Shown here: positions 46,247-55,057 of the stretch, one piece after another | Numbering within the stretch: position 1 is the stretch's first letter | Layout: every line of letters begins with the position of its first letter | Source: RPQJ01 sp963793675 | Lineage (GTDB): Bacteria; Pseudomonadota; Gammaproteobacteria; Steroidobacterales; Steroidobacteraceae | Length of the DNA: 64,000 nucleotides | Reading direction: 5' to 3' | Assembly (NCBI GenBank): GCA_963793675.1 | Contig: CAWCBA010000004.1 | Span: forward strand, 248,001 to 312,000 | The notes under the pieces: generated by a model | Database searches by the model: none | What the model saw: the letters and a program-made list of their open reading frames with translations, nothing else | Told to the model about the DNA's origin: nothing | Made by a program: the position numbers and the translations under genes

Positions 46247-47314
46247 ATGAACCAGTCTCGAAGCGGGATGAATCACCGGCCAGGGCGCATCCGGTTGATG
46301 CTGTGGAGCATCGTGCTGATCGCCGCCGGCGCAATGCTGCTGCCATTGACCGCGTACGTGTGGACCGCTGCGGTGCACGCGGAAGAATCCAGCGAACAAG
46401 CCAGCGCCCGCGACGTGAACCCGCGTTCCGGATACTGGAGGGAAGTCCGCGACTCCCACCCCGGCTACACGGCCGTCACGGGCCCGGAAGCCAACGTCCT
46501 GATACAGAGCCGCGGCGAGACCTGGCGCGAGCTGCGCAACGGCCCGGTGAAGATCATCGGTGCCGTCGTGGTACTGGCCGTGATCCTCGCCCTGCTCGCC
46601 TATCACCTGATCCACGGCGGTTTCAGACTGGAGCACCGCACGGGTCGCAAGGTCCTGCGCTGGGCCGTCTCCGACCGCGTGCTGCACTGGTACACAGCGA
46701 TCCTGTTCATCATCCTCGCGATCACGGGCCTGAGCCTGCTGTGGGGTCGCGCGGTGCTGATACCGGTATTCGGCAAGGAGGGGTTCGCGGCATGGGCCGG
46801 CGTGGCCAAGTGGATGCACGATTACCTGGCGCTGGCGTTTACCGCCGGGCTGGTCGTCATGTTGCTCAAGTGGTTCCACCACAACATTCCGGCCGCCTAC
46901 GATCTCGAGTGGATCAAGAAGGTGGGCGGCTACCTGGGCGGCGGCCATCCGCCGGCGGGCTTCGCAAACGCTGGCGAAAAGGCTTATTACTGGACACTCG
47001 TTTTCGCTGGTACCGCGCTGGTCGTATCCGGCTTCTACATGCTGTTCCCCAACCTCGGCTTCGATCGTGCCGCGATGCAGAATGCAAACATCGTCCACGG
47101 CGTGAGCGCGCTGGTCCTCACGGCTTTTGTCTGCCTGCACGTGTACCTCGGCACGCTCGGCAGCGAGGGCGCATTCGAGGGCATGATCACCGGCGAGGTG
47201 GACGAGGGGTGGGCGGCGCAGCACCACGGCGTGTGGCTGGAAGAAATCCAGCATGGCAGCGGCGCAGCCCGGCACGAAGCACCAGCGGGGCGGTCGGCCG
47301 AAGCTCCAACCTGA
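46247..47314 (+). CDS. fdhC: Formate dehydrogenase cytochrome b gamma subunit
   Basis: A 355-residue membrane protein. One N-terminal helix (about residues 16-38) is followed by a periplasmic segment and then a four-helix cytochrome b561-like core: SDRVLHWYTAILFIILAITG, WMHDYLALAFTAGLVVMLLK, YYWTLVFAGTALVVSGFYML and VHGVSALVLTAFVCLHVYLG. Histidines in these helices are haem b ligands. It anchors the complex and gives electrons to the quinone pool. The ATG at 46247 is preceded by GGGAGAAG. Confidence 0.92.
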   Translation: MNQSRSGMNHRPGRIRLMLWSIVLIAAGAMLLPLTAYVWTAAVHAEESSEQASARDVNPRSGYWREVRDSHPGYTAVTGPEANVLIQSRGETWRELRNGPVKIIGAVVVLAVILALLAYHLIHGGFRLEHRTGRKVLRWAVSDRVLHWYTAILFIILAITGLSLLWGRAVLIPVFGKEGFAAWAGVAKWMHDYLALAFTAGLVVMLLKWFHHNIPAAYDLEWIKKVGGYLGGGHPPAGFANAGEKAYYWTLVFAGTALVVSGFYMLFPNLGFDRAAMQNANIVHGVSALVLTAFVCLHVYLGTLGSEGAFEGMITGEVDEGWAAQHHGVWLEEIQHGSGAARHEAPAGRSAEAPT

Positions 47315-47374
47315 GGACCACGCGACCGTGTAATCTCCGCCGGGCACGTGGCGTATTCCGCTGGATCAAGACTC

Positions 47375-48112
47375 ATGCGTTGCCTGATCGGCATCGACGA
47401 CACAGACAACCTGGAGAGCCGGGGCACCGGCTTCCGCGCCCGCCAGCTCGGTGTACGTCTGGCGGAGGCTGCGCTCGGCAAGGTCCGCGGCATCACGCGG
47501 CACCAGCTCTTCGTGCACCCGTCCATACCTTATACGTCCCACAACAGCTCCGCGTGCCTGGACGTGGATGTCGACGAGGCCCGCATCGAAGACGTGGGCG
47601 AGTTCTGTCGCCGCTACCTGGCCCAGGAAAGCGCGGAAGGATCCGACGCGGGCCTGTGCCTGGCTGCCTTTGACGCCATCGCGGACGAAATGGTCGCGTT
47701 CGGGCGCAGCGCGAAAGACACGATCCGTACGCAGGACGAAGCCCGCGCCCTCGCTGCTCGCCACGGAACCCGCCTGGAGGGGGTTACCGGGGACCAGATG
47801 GGTGTCATCGGCGCGCTGGCAGCCATCGGCCTGCGACGCGGCGGCCACGACGGGAGGTTCATCTGGCTGGACGGCGTCCGCGAGCTCACCGGCACGATGA
47901 CGGCAGGTGCACTGCTCGCCACTACTGGCATAGACTCCGTGGAGTCCAGAAACGGGTGCCCACTGCCAATGGACGCCGAGGTGCTGGTCGATCCATGGCC
48001 GCGCCCGGTGCTGCTGCACGGCAAGGCGGTGCTGCTGACGGAACCAGATGGAGATAGGCATGAGTCTGGCGGCTGGAGAATCCTCTGCAAGGAAGATATT
48101 CGGCGTTATTGA
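47375..48112 (+). CDS. Stand-alone TiaS-like (GIDDTD-domain) protein
   Basis: A 245-residue soluble protein beginning MRCLIGIDDTDNLESRGTGF. The GIDDTD motif and later TSHNSSACLDVDV and VTGDQMGVIGALAAIGLRRG match the N-terminal kinase-like domain of archaeal TiaS, which modifies tRNA-Ile2 with agmatine. Archaeal TiaS is about 420 residues; the zinc and OB-fold parts that hold tRNA are absent here. So its substrate may be different. It lies 60 bases after fdhC and its end overlaps a membrane-protein gene by 53 bases. Function unknown; the context suggests a link to the formate dehydrogenase or its metal supply. Confidence 0.75.
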   Translation: MRCLIGIDDTDNLESRGTGFRARQLGVRLAEAALGKVRGITRHQLFVHPSIPYTSHNSSACLDVDVDEARIEDVGEFCRRYLAQESAEGSDAGLCLAAFDAIADEMVAFGRSAKDTIRTQDEARALAARHGTRLEGVTGDQMGVIGALAAIGLRRGGHDGRFIWLDGVRELTGTMTAGALLATTGIDSVESRNGCPLPMDAEVLVDPWPRPVLLHGKAVLLTEPDGDRHESGGWRILCKEDIRRY

Positions 48113-48633
48113 CCTCGTCGGGCCGCTGACCCTGGGTCGGGCGCTGTTCCTGGCATCACTCGGTGTAGTGATCGTCGCGCTGGAACGAAGCTTCAACTGG
48201 TCGCTGCAGCTGCCTGGCCACCACGGCCTCGAGGCAATGGCGCTGCTGGTGCTGGCGCGCCTCAGCTGCACCAATCGCTGGTCTGCGACGCTGGTGGGCG
48301 CAAGCGCGGCGGTAGCCGCGCCACTCCTTGGCGCCACCCACGGTGTACTGATGCCGCTCTTCTACATCCTTCCAGGGCTGGTTCTGGACCTGGGATACCG
48401 TCTCTCGCCACGTTTCGGCCGCTGGGCGCTGTTCCTGCCCCTGGTCGCGGCGCTGGCCTACGCGGCCAAGCCGGCCCTGCGTGTCCTGGCGAATCGAGCT
48501 GTTCGGGATGCAGTTCGGATCCCTGCGCGCCGGACCGGTCTACCCGATGGTCACGCACCTGCTGTTCGGGTTCCTCGGCGCTCTCGCTGCGGTACTCCTG
48601 TGGCGGGCGACCGAGCGCCGCCTTCGCAACTGA
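48060..48633 (+). CDS. Small multi-helix membrane protein, possible ECF-type S component, frameshifted near the end
   Basis: A protein of about 190 residues with five or six hydrophobic helices, including ATLVGASAAVAAPLLGATHG and LMPLFYILPGLVLDLGYRL. The C-terminal helix is in the next frame; removing one C near 48495 gives LANELFGMQFGSLRAGPVYP and a last helix ending LLWRATERRLRN at 48633. The plan of short helices with glycine-rich turns reminds me of substrate-binding S components of ECF vitamin or metal importers, but this is weak. A GGAG site precedes the ATG at 48060. It overlaps the TiaS-like gene, so both are probably co-translated. Confidence 0.6.
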
Positions 48634-48646
48634 CGACCGACGCCGC

Positions 48647-50719
48647 TCAGAGCCGGAACTCGGCCCCAAGCACGTAGGCTCGTCCCGGCTGCGGGAAGCC
48701 GAAGGAATCCTGGTAGTTCTCGTCGAGCGCGTTCAGGATGCGCGCGTAGGCGCGCAACCGTTGCTGCATCAGCTCCATCGAGGCGTCGAGGTTCAGCACG
48801 CCGTAGTCCCCGACTTTCTGGGTCGTCGTTGGCGCGGTGCGCGACAGCGAATAGCTGTCGGCAAAATAGAGGAAGTTGCCACCGAGGTGAATTGCCGGCG
48901 TGACGCTGTAGTCGACGCGCAGCGAAAATTTCTGCTCAGGCCGGTTCTGCAGGGTCTTCGTGTCGGCGCCACTCGAGCGATTCTCCGAATCCATGTAGGT
49001 GTAGCTCGCCGCCAATTCCAGGCGATCGACGGGGTGATAGCCTGCCGTGAGTTCGACGCCCTTGAAGCGGTAGGCCTGGAAGTTCTGCGTCATCCCGCTC
49101 GGATCGCGCTCGATGAAATCATTGGCGTCGATCCTGAACAACACGCCCTCCATCGCCAGTCCGGTCGAGCCGAACTCGTGCCGCACGGCGAGATCGTACG
49201 TGTAGGTGGTTTCGGCGGAGAGGTCCGGGTTGCCCCGGTCTACTGCATAGAGATCGCGCAACGTCGGGTAGCGCAGCTTCCGGGAGGTGCTGCCCCGCAG
49301 GGTTGTCTGCTCGCCAATGCGATAGTCGGCGCCGAAAAGGTATGAGAACCCGTTGTCACTCTGGCCGACGGCCCGCGACTGCTCGCTGTAGCCAAGTCCC
49401 GCGACCAACCCCAGCGCGTCCGTCACCGGGACTTCGCCCTCGAGGTCCAGCGAGTAGAGGTCGACGGATTCATCCTGATCGACCGGATTGACGACGGTAA
49501 TCGTCCCGCCGCCACCGCCACCGCCGCCACCTCCTCCTCCACCGCCGCCGCCGCCGCCGCCGCCACCGCCACCGCCAGTGGTGGTCGTGACGGTGAATCC
49601 GGTCGAGTCCCAGTTCTCCTGACGCGCGCTCAGCGACAGGGACAGGAGGACTGCGTTCTCAAGTCGCCTGGACGCCAGCACGCCGCCACCGAATACGTGG
49701 GTCGTGGCGTCCTCGCGAAAGGAGCCGCTCTTGGCCTGGCTGTCATAGGCGTTGTCGTCATAGCCGTTGGTCAGTTCGGAATCATGGTTGAAATACAGCG
49801 TCGGCTTGATGGAGTACGGTTCTCCCTTGCCAAACTCCACGGCTGCCTGCGCCGAGTACGCGTCCAGGTTGACGCGCTCGTACCTCGCCCGGTTGGCGTA
49901 AATCGACTCGTTGCTGTTGATGACCGTGGGTGGCTTGCCGTACTCACCGTTGCGGTAGGAAAAGCTGACGCCGACGTCCGGCCCACCTTCGTTGTACACG
50001 AGGTTCGCCTGCACCGAGTTCTCCTTCCGGTCGCTGTTCACTCGTTCGTTGCCGGGCTGCAGCGCCGTCGGCTGGAAGTCGTTGGACAGTTCGAAATGGT
50101 CGCGATCGAAGGACGACCCCCACAGCGACAGTCCGACACCGCCGACTCGCCCGCTCACGGAGCCACGCACTTCATGCGCCTCCGAGAATTCGTATTCCCC
50201 GGCGACGTCCGCATGCACCTGGTCTCCGGCGGCCTTGGTGATGATCTCGATCACGCCGGCGTTGCCGCCGGGACCGTAGAGGACCGAACTTCCGCCCCGG
50301 GTCACCTTGATTTCGGCGATGTTCTCGGCGGGAATTGCCGCCGGGTCGAACTGGCCGTCGTAGCCGGAGTTGAGGGGCACACCGTCCTGCAGGAGGATGA
50401 TGTTTCGCGTGCGCAGCCCGCGCATGTCGATGCGGGGAACACCGTCGGCCCCGTAGCGCACGTACACACCGGGCACCAGCGTGATTGCCTGGTCGAGCGT
50501 GCGTGCACCGCGCCGCGCGATGTCCTCCGCGGTGACCGTGTCGATGGTCGCGACGTCGTCCGCAATTCGGGGGCGCTCCCCGACCACGACGATCGTTTCG
50601 CCGAGGCGGTAGACATCGGTTGTTTCCTGTGCAGACAGATTGTCCGCACTGGCCAGGCAGCAACAGAACAGCGCCGCCAACCATCGCCCTGACTGAGTGC
50701 TTCTGTCATTAATGGTCAT
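48647..50719 (-). CDS. TonB-dependent outer-membrane receptor with a 24-glycine loop
   Basis: A 690-residue BtuB-like receptor. After a signal peptide (MTINDRSTQSGRWLAALF...) comes a TonB box region (TDVYRLGETIVVVGE), the plug domain with MRGLRTRNIILLQDGVPLNS and VTRGGSSVLYGPGGNAGVIE, and a barrel ending in AYVLGAEFRL with a terminal aromatic context. Residues about 382-405 are 24 consecutive glycines in an outer loop. The ATG at 50719 starts the signal; the frame is open to 50962 upstream without meaning. The ligand is unknown; cobalamin or a metal chelate are family options. It is convergent with the membrane protein at 48060. Confidence 0.88.
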   Translation of the reverse strand: MTINDRSTQSGRWLAALFCCCLASADNLSAQETTDVYRLGETIVVVGERPRIADDVATIDTVTAEDIARRGARTLDQAITLVPGVYVRYGADGVPRIDMRGLRTRNIILLQDGVPLNSGYDGQFDPAAIPAENIAEIKVTRGGSSVLYGPGGNAGVIEIITKAAGDQVHADVAGEYEFSEAHEVRGSVSGRVGGVGLSLWGSSFDRDHFELSNDFQPTALQPGNERVNSDRKENSVQANLVYNEGGPDVGVSFSYRNGEYGKPPTVINSNESIYANRARYERVNLDAYSAQAAVEFGKGEPYSIKPTLYFNHDSELTNGYDDNAYDSQAKSGSFREDATTHVFGGGVLASRRLENAVLLSLSLSARQENWDSTGFTVTTTTGGGGGGGGGGGGGGGGGGGGGGGGTITVVNPVDQDESVDLYSLDLEGEVPVTDALGLVAGLGYSEQSRAVGQSDNGFSYLFGADYRIGEQTTLRGSTSRKLRYPTLRDLYAVDRGNPDLSAETTYTYDLAVRHEFGSTGLAMEGVLFRIDANDFIERDPSGMTQNFQAYRFKGVELTAGYHPVDRLELAASYTYMDSENRSSGADTKTLQNRPEQKFSLRVDYSVTPAIHLGGNFLYFADSYSLSRTAPTTTQKVGDYGVLNLDASMELMQQRLRAYARILNALDENYQDSFGFPQPGRAYVLGAEFRL
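49505..49576 (-). repeat. GGN trinucleotide tract coding 24 glycines
   Basis: Seventy-two bases of uninterrupted GGN codons (CCN on the plus strand), mainly GGC and GGT with a patch of GGA. It keeps the receptor reading frame open. Tracts of this kind can change length by slippage in steps of three. Confidence 0.95.
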
Positions 50720-50970
50720 CTGCGTCAGCCATGCTTCAATTTTTATTGACGAATCAGGGTACCCGATCCTGTTTGCTGAGGTAAATACGACTTTGGCTAC
50801 CGGTTCCTGGCGGAGCAGCGCTCTCGCTGCACCCCGGGGATCGTTCGCTTCTGCGGCGTCCGTGTGGTGCATCGAACCAGGCGGCACAGTGCCCATGGGA
50901 CAGCCCGCGCTATCTCCCTCCCTGCTTCTTTGGACGCAGCTCGGCTCTGTTAGCATTCGCACTGTCCTCG

Positions 50971-53024
50971 ATGCGGAAAAGGATCATGCGCAGAGCGATT
51001 CCCGTCTGGTGCCTGGCGATGCTGGTCAGCGCAGCCTCCGTTGCACGGTCCACCGCTCCCGCAGCCGCACCTGCGCCGGACGCGAAGGAATACGCGGCCG
51101 TGCCCCGGCTGCAGTTCAACCAGCACGCAGCCCAGCAGGCCGACCCGCTGTTCTGGGTTCGTGACGCGAATGCCAATGGCGTACTCGAGCCCGATGAACT
51201 CGCTGTCACCTGGGGACCAACCGATGCCAGCCTGCGCCGCTACGTGACAGGACGGCCGCTTCACGCCCGAGTTCGCGGCGGCGTATGCACGGATCGCCCG
51301 GCCCGCGTCTTTCGACGGGCTGAGCGATGCGGAGCGGGCCCGGCGCCAGGCCGTCGTGGCGGAACTCGAGCAGGGCCGTCCGACGCTGGTGCTGACCAGG
51401 CTCACCGAACCCCGCGACGTGCAACTCGTCGGGCATCTGGAGAAAGCCGCGCGCATCATCGAGCGTCTCTACGCGCAAGCAGAACGGCGTGTTCGGGCTC
51501 GATGGCGGCATCCCTGCGGACGACACCGCCTCGCGGGCGCTCTTCTTCCGCAACCAGGGTCCGTTCTGCAAGGCGCCGAAGACCGAGAACGACCCGGCCT
51601 GCTGCGCGCTGGCTGCGCGACCGAAGCGCATCTCGGGACTTTATCCGGCATCGATCCAGACCGACGGCAACTTCTGCAATGTGCTCGAGCAGCGCGCGGA
51701 TGCGGATGCGCTGTTCAACCAGTTCTCGGTCGTGCGCCACAAGGCGGGCGGACGCGCGGCGGGTAACCCTGCGACCGACGAACTCGTGGCCGTCCCCTAC
51801 CACGTGGCATTCGCGGACGACATGAAGGCCGTCAGCGCCGAATTGCGTGCCGCGGCCACGGTGCTGGCGGGTGATCCTGCGGAGACCGCGTTCAGGGCGT
51901 ATCTCGAGGCCGCGGCCCAGGCGTTTCTCGACGACAGCTGGTTCAAGGCCGACGTCGCCTGGAAGGCGATGACCGCGACCAACTCGAAGTGGTACCTGCG
52001 CGTCGCTCCCGACGAGGTCTACGCCGAACCCTGTTCGCGCAAGGCGAACTTTCACGTGACGTTTGCGCGCATCAACCAGGAGTCGCTCGAATGGCAGCGG
52101 CGACTCGAGCCGGTCAAGGACGACATGGAAGCGGCGATGGCCGCGCTCGCCGGTCCGCCGTACCAGGCGCGCAAGGTCGGATTCACGTTGCCGGATTTCA
52201 TCGACATCGTGCTGAACGCGGGCGACAGCCGGAACGCGCTCGGCGCCACCATCGGACAGTCCCTGCCCAACTGGGGGCCGGTTGCGGAATCCGGCGGGCG
52301 CACGGTGGCAATGACCAACCTGTACACCGATCCGGACAGCGAGGCCGCGCTCGTCGAGCAGGCCCGCTCGCTGCTCTGCAGGACCACGGCCGACCGCGTG
52401 GATCCGGCGGTGCGCTTCATGACGCTCTCGACGGTGCTGCACGAGGCTGCGCACAATCTCGGGCCCTCGCACGAGTACCGCGTGAACGGCATGACCGACG
52501 ACCAGGCGTTCGGCGGCGCGCTCGCTTCGACGCTGGAGGAACTCAAGGCGCAGACGGCGGCGCTGTATTTCTCCGACTGGCTCGCGGCGCGCGGGGTGCT
52601 GAGCAAGGAAGACGCGCAGAGCGTGCACGTGCGCGACGTCCTGTGGTCGTTCGGTCACATCGCGCAGGGCATGCTCGACGCCCGCGGCAAGCCCAAGCCG
52701 TACTCGCAGCTTGCGGCGATCCAGATGGGCTACCTCAACCAGCGCGGCGTGCTCGAGTGGAAGGCCACCGAGAAGGCCGCCAACGGCACGGACACGGGTT
52801 GCTTCGAGGTCGATCTCGCGAAGTGGCCGGCAGCCGTCAATGATCTTTCCCGCCTGGTGTTCGGCATCAAGTCGCGCGGTGACCGCACGCTGGCCGAAAA
52901 GACCCGTGACGAATGGGTGACCGACGGCACGGCGTGGGCGGGACTGCGCGGCGTGATCCAGGAACGCTGGCTCCGCGGGCCCAAGGCTTCATTCGTGTAC
53001 GCGATCCAGTCCGCCGGGAGTTGA
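50971..53024 (+). CDS. Exported zinc-peptidase-like protein with an EF-hand, two frameshifts
   Basis: Joined length about 684 residues. A signal peptide at 50971 is followed by a textbook EF-hand loop, DANANGVLEPDE, near residue 65. Two one-base insertions break the frame: near 51254 (restores GRFTPEFAAAYARI) and 51477 (restores LYAKQNGVFGLDGG). The C-terminal domain has STVLHEAAHNLGPSHEY, a HExxH zinc motif, and 30 residues on LASTLEELKAQTAALY, an ExxxA-type third ligand, a set that resembles M49 (dipeptidyl peptidase III) relatives. No substrate can be named. It is divergent from the TonB receptor gene. Confidence 0.75.
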
Positions 53025-53081
53025 AACGAGTCACGCAGGATCGCGACTTTCGTCCGCTGAGGGCGGGGCGGATCGCCTCCC

Positions 53082-54338
53082 TCACGAGGTACCGTGAGCG
53101 GCTGCCTCCGTGGTCTCCGACGCATGCCCCAGCAGCTCGCCGCTGGAACTCGTGCCCGGAGGCGTCCCGACAAAGGGCGTCTTCTGCTCCTCCGGAATGG
53201 GCGCGCGCCGGCCCATGCGGAACAGCGCGTAGACGGCTAGCACGACGTGCAGGACTGCCAGCAGCGGCAGGAACGCATCGTTGCCGATCGCCTGCATGAT
53301 TGCCGCGACGAGGATCGGCGCAATGAAGGCGCCGGCGCCGTTGACGAGGATCAGTGTGCTGCTCGCGCCAAGCCTCTCTTCTGCCGGCACGTGGTCGTTG
53401 ACGTGAGCCGAACTAAGCGAATACAGGGTCAGGCTCATGCCGCCATACGCGGCCACCATGGCGAAGAAACCTAAGCGTGAAATATCTGCCAGCCACCAGG
53501 CGCCCGTCGCGCCAAGGGCCGCCAGCAGGCAGACGGCGATGACGACCGTGCGCCGGTCCATGCGGTCGGAAATGCGACCGACCGGCAGTTGGGTCAGGCA
53601 GCCCGCGAGAATGGCCGCGGCCATGAACAACGAGACTTCGAGAGTGGTGAAGCCCTTGCCGTCAGCGTAGAGGGCGCCGAGCGAGAACAAGCAGCCCGAG
53701 ACGGCCCCGGCAACCGCCACGCCGACCACTCCGAGCGGCGAACGGCGGAACAGGTCACGCAGGCGCACCCGCACCGGCACGCTGAACTCCGGCGCCGAAC
53801 TCGTCGTCAGCGCCATCGGCACCATCGCGACCGAGATCAGCATCGATACCAGGATGAACAGCACGGTGCTGCGCGGATCGGCCAGGTTGAGCAGCAACTG
53901 TCCGAGGCCGAGGCCCGCGTAGCAGACGAGCATGTAGAGCGACAGCAGCAGGCCGCGATGCTCGTTGTCCACCCGGTCGTTCAGCCAGCTCTCGGCCACC
54001 ACGTAGATGCCGGCAAAGCAGAAGCCGGAAGCGACGCGAAGCAGTGTCCAGGGCAACGGCGCGACGAATACGCCCTGCAGCAGGATCAGCACCGAAGCGA
54101 GCGAGGTAAGCGCGGCAAAGACACGGACGTGACCAACCGAGCTGACCAGGGCGGGGGTCATCAGCGACCCGCCCATGTAACCCAGGTAGTAGCCCGCCAG
54201 CATGACGCCCGCAAGCAGGGTCGGAAACCCTTCGAGGCTTGCGCGCAGGCCGACCAGCGTGCCCTGCAGGCCGGCGCCCAGCATCAGCAACGCCATGCCG
54301 AGCAACAGCGTCCAGGTCGCGGCCAGTGCAGTGCGCAT
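53082..54338 (-). CDS. MFS permease, YcaD-like
   Basis: A 418-residue, 12-helix major facilitator protein. It opens with hydrophobic LLLGMALLMLGAGLQGTLVG and has VVAESWLNDRVDNEHRG in the first half and LPVGRISDRMDRRTVV in the second, the loop 8-9 MFS motif. The pattern WLNDR...RG is typical of YcaD-type transporters of unknown substrate. The C-terminal 40 residues are hydrophilic. The upstream ppGpp-hydrolase-like gene lies 58 bases away on the same strand. Confidence 0.85.
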   Translation of the reverse strand: MRTALAATWTLLLGMALLMLGAGLQGTLVGLRASLEGFPTLLAGVMLAGYYLGYMGGSLMTPALVSSVGHVRVFAALTSLASVLILLQGVFVAPLPWTLLRVASGFCFAGIYVVAESWLNDRVDNEHRGLLLSLYMLVCYAGLGLGQLLLNLADPRSTVLFILVSMLISVAMVPMALTTSSAPEFSVPVRVRLRDLFRRSPLGVVGVAVAGAVSGCLFSLGALYADGKGFTTLEVSLFMAAAILAGCLTQLPVGRISDRMDRRTVVIAVCLLAALGATGAWWLADISRLGFFAMVAAYGGMSLTLYSLSSAHVNDHVPAEERLGASSTLILVNGAGAFIAPILVAAIMQAIGNDAFLPLLAVLHVVLAVYALFRMGRRAPIPEEQKTPFVGTPPGTSSSGELLGHASETTEAAAHGTS

Positions 54339-54395
54339 GTGGGGGTATCCGGCGTGAGCGGCGGCGACTATACCAAGGTCGCGGGCCCGGCACTC

Positions 54396-54941
54396 CTAGC
54401 CCGTCGGCTTTTGTCGATACAGCCGATCGAACATCCGCTCGAGCCTCGGATTGACGCCGCGCGCCTGGTCCACCACTTCCTTCGCCCAGTCGAAATACTT
54501 CTGACGCCGACCCAGCGACCATCCGGCCGGCGGGCTGGCGAGGATGTCGCGCAGATTGCAGATCTTGTCGGCGAGCTTCACCTGTCGCGCCCGCTCGCTG
54601 GCACGCCCGGCTTTCGCCACTTGCAGCCGCTTGCGCGATTGATCCGCCAGGAACTTGACGTCGGTCACTTCGATCACGACGTCCGCCACGGACGTACCGA
54701 AGACGCCGCGCAACTCGTCATACGTCGTCTCGGTGTCTTCGATGGTGTCGTGCAGCAGCGCAGCGGCGATGACGATCGGGTCGTGCACGCCCCCATCCGT
54801 GTGCAGCACCTCGGCGAGATTGATCGGGTGATTGATGTAAGGGGTCGCCTTCACGTCCTTGCGCCGCTGGTCCCTGTGCTTGTGGGCCGCGAACTGTGCC
54901 GCCCTCAACACCAGCCCGAGTCCGTCCGTCGTCTTGGGCAC
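54396..54941 (-). CDS. Small HD-domain (p)ppGpp hydrolase-like protein (MESH1 type)
   Basis: A 181-residue protein made of only the hydrolase domain of RelA/SpoT. Metal-binding residues are visible in AHKHRDQRRKDVKATPYINHP and AALLHDTIEDTETTYDEL; VKLADKICNLRDI supplies the last Asp-containing motif. No synthetase, TGS or ACT domain is present. Such small alarmone hydrolases lower ppGpp, or in animals (MESH1) act also on NADPH. The start is GTG at 54941 with an AAGGGAG site; the frame upstream is not family-like. It precedes the MFS gene. Confidence 0.87.
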   Translation of the reverse strand: MPKTTDGLGLVLRAAQFAAHKHRDQRRKDVKATPYINHPINLAEVLHTDGGVHDPIVIAAALLHDTIEDTETTYDELRGVFGTSVADVVIEVTDVKFLADQSRKRLQVAKAGRASERARQVKLADKICNLRDILASPPAGWSLGRRQKYFDWAKEVVDQARGVNPRLERMFDRLYRQKPTG

Positions 54942-55057
54942 GCGCGTCTCCCTTTTTGCCCGGGACTGCTGCAGGGCAACCCACCACCTGAGCCCGCCGG
55001 CGCCGGCCGTCCCAGGTAACGAGGGACGGCGGTATTGCCCGCCGTCCCCGCGAACCA

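Noticed and set aside
50720..50970. Cobalamin riboswitch in front of the TonB receptor
   Set aside because: I looked for the B12 box and the conserved core on the minus strand. A GGCACTG-like piece occurs but the remaining elements are absent.
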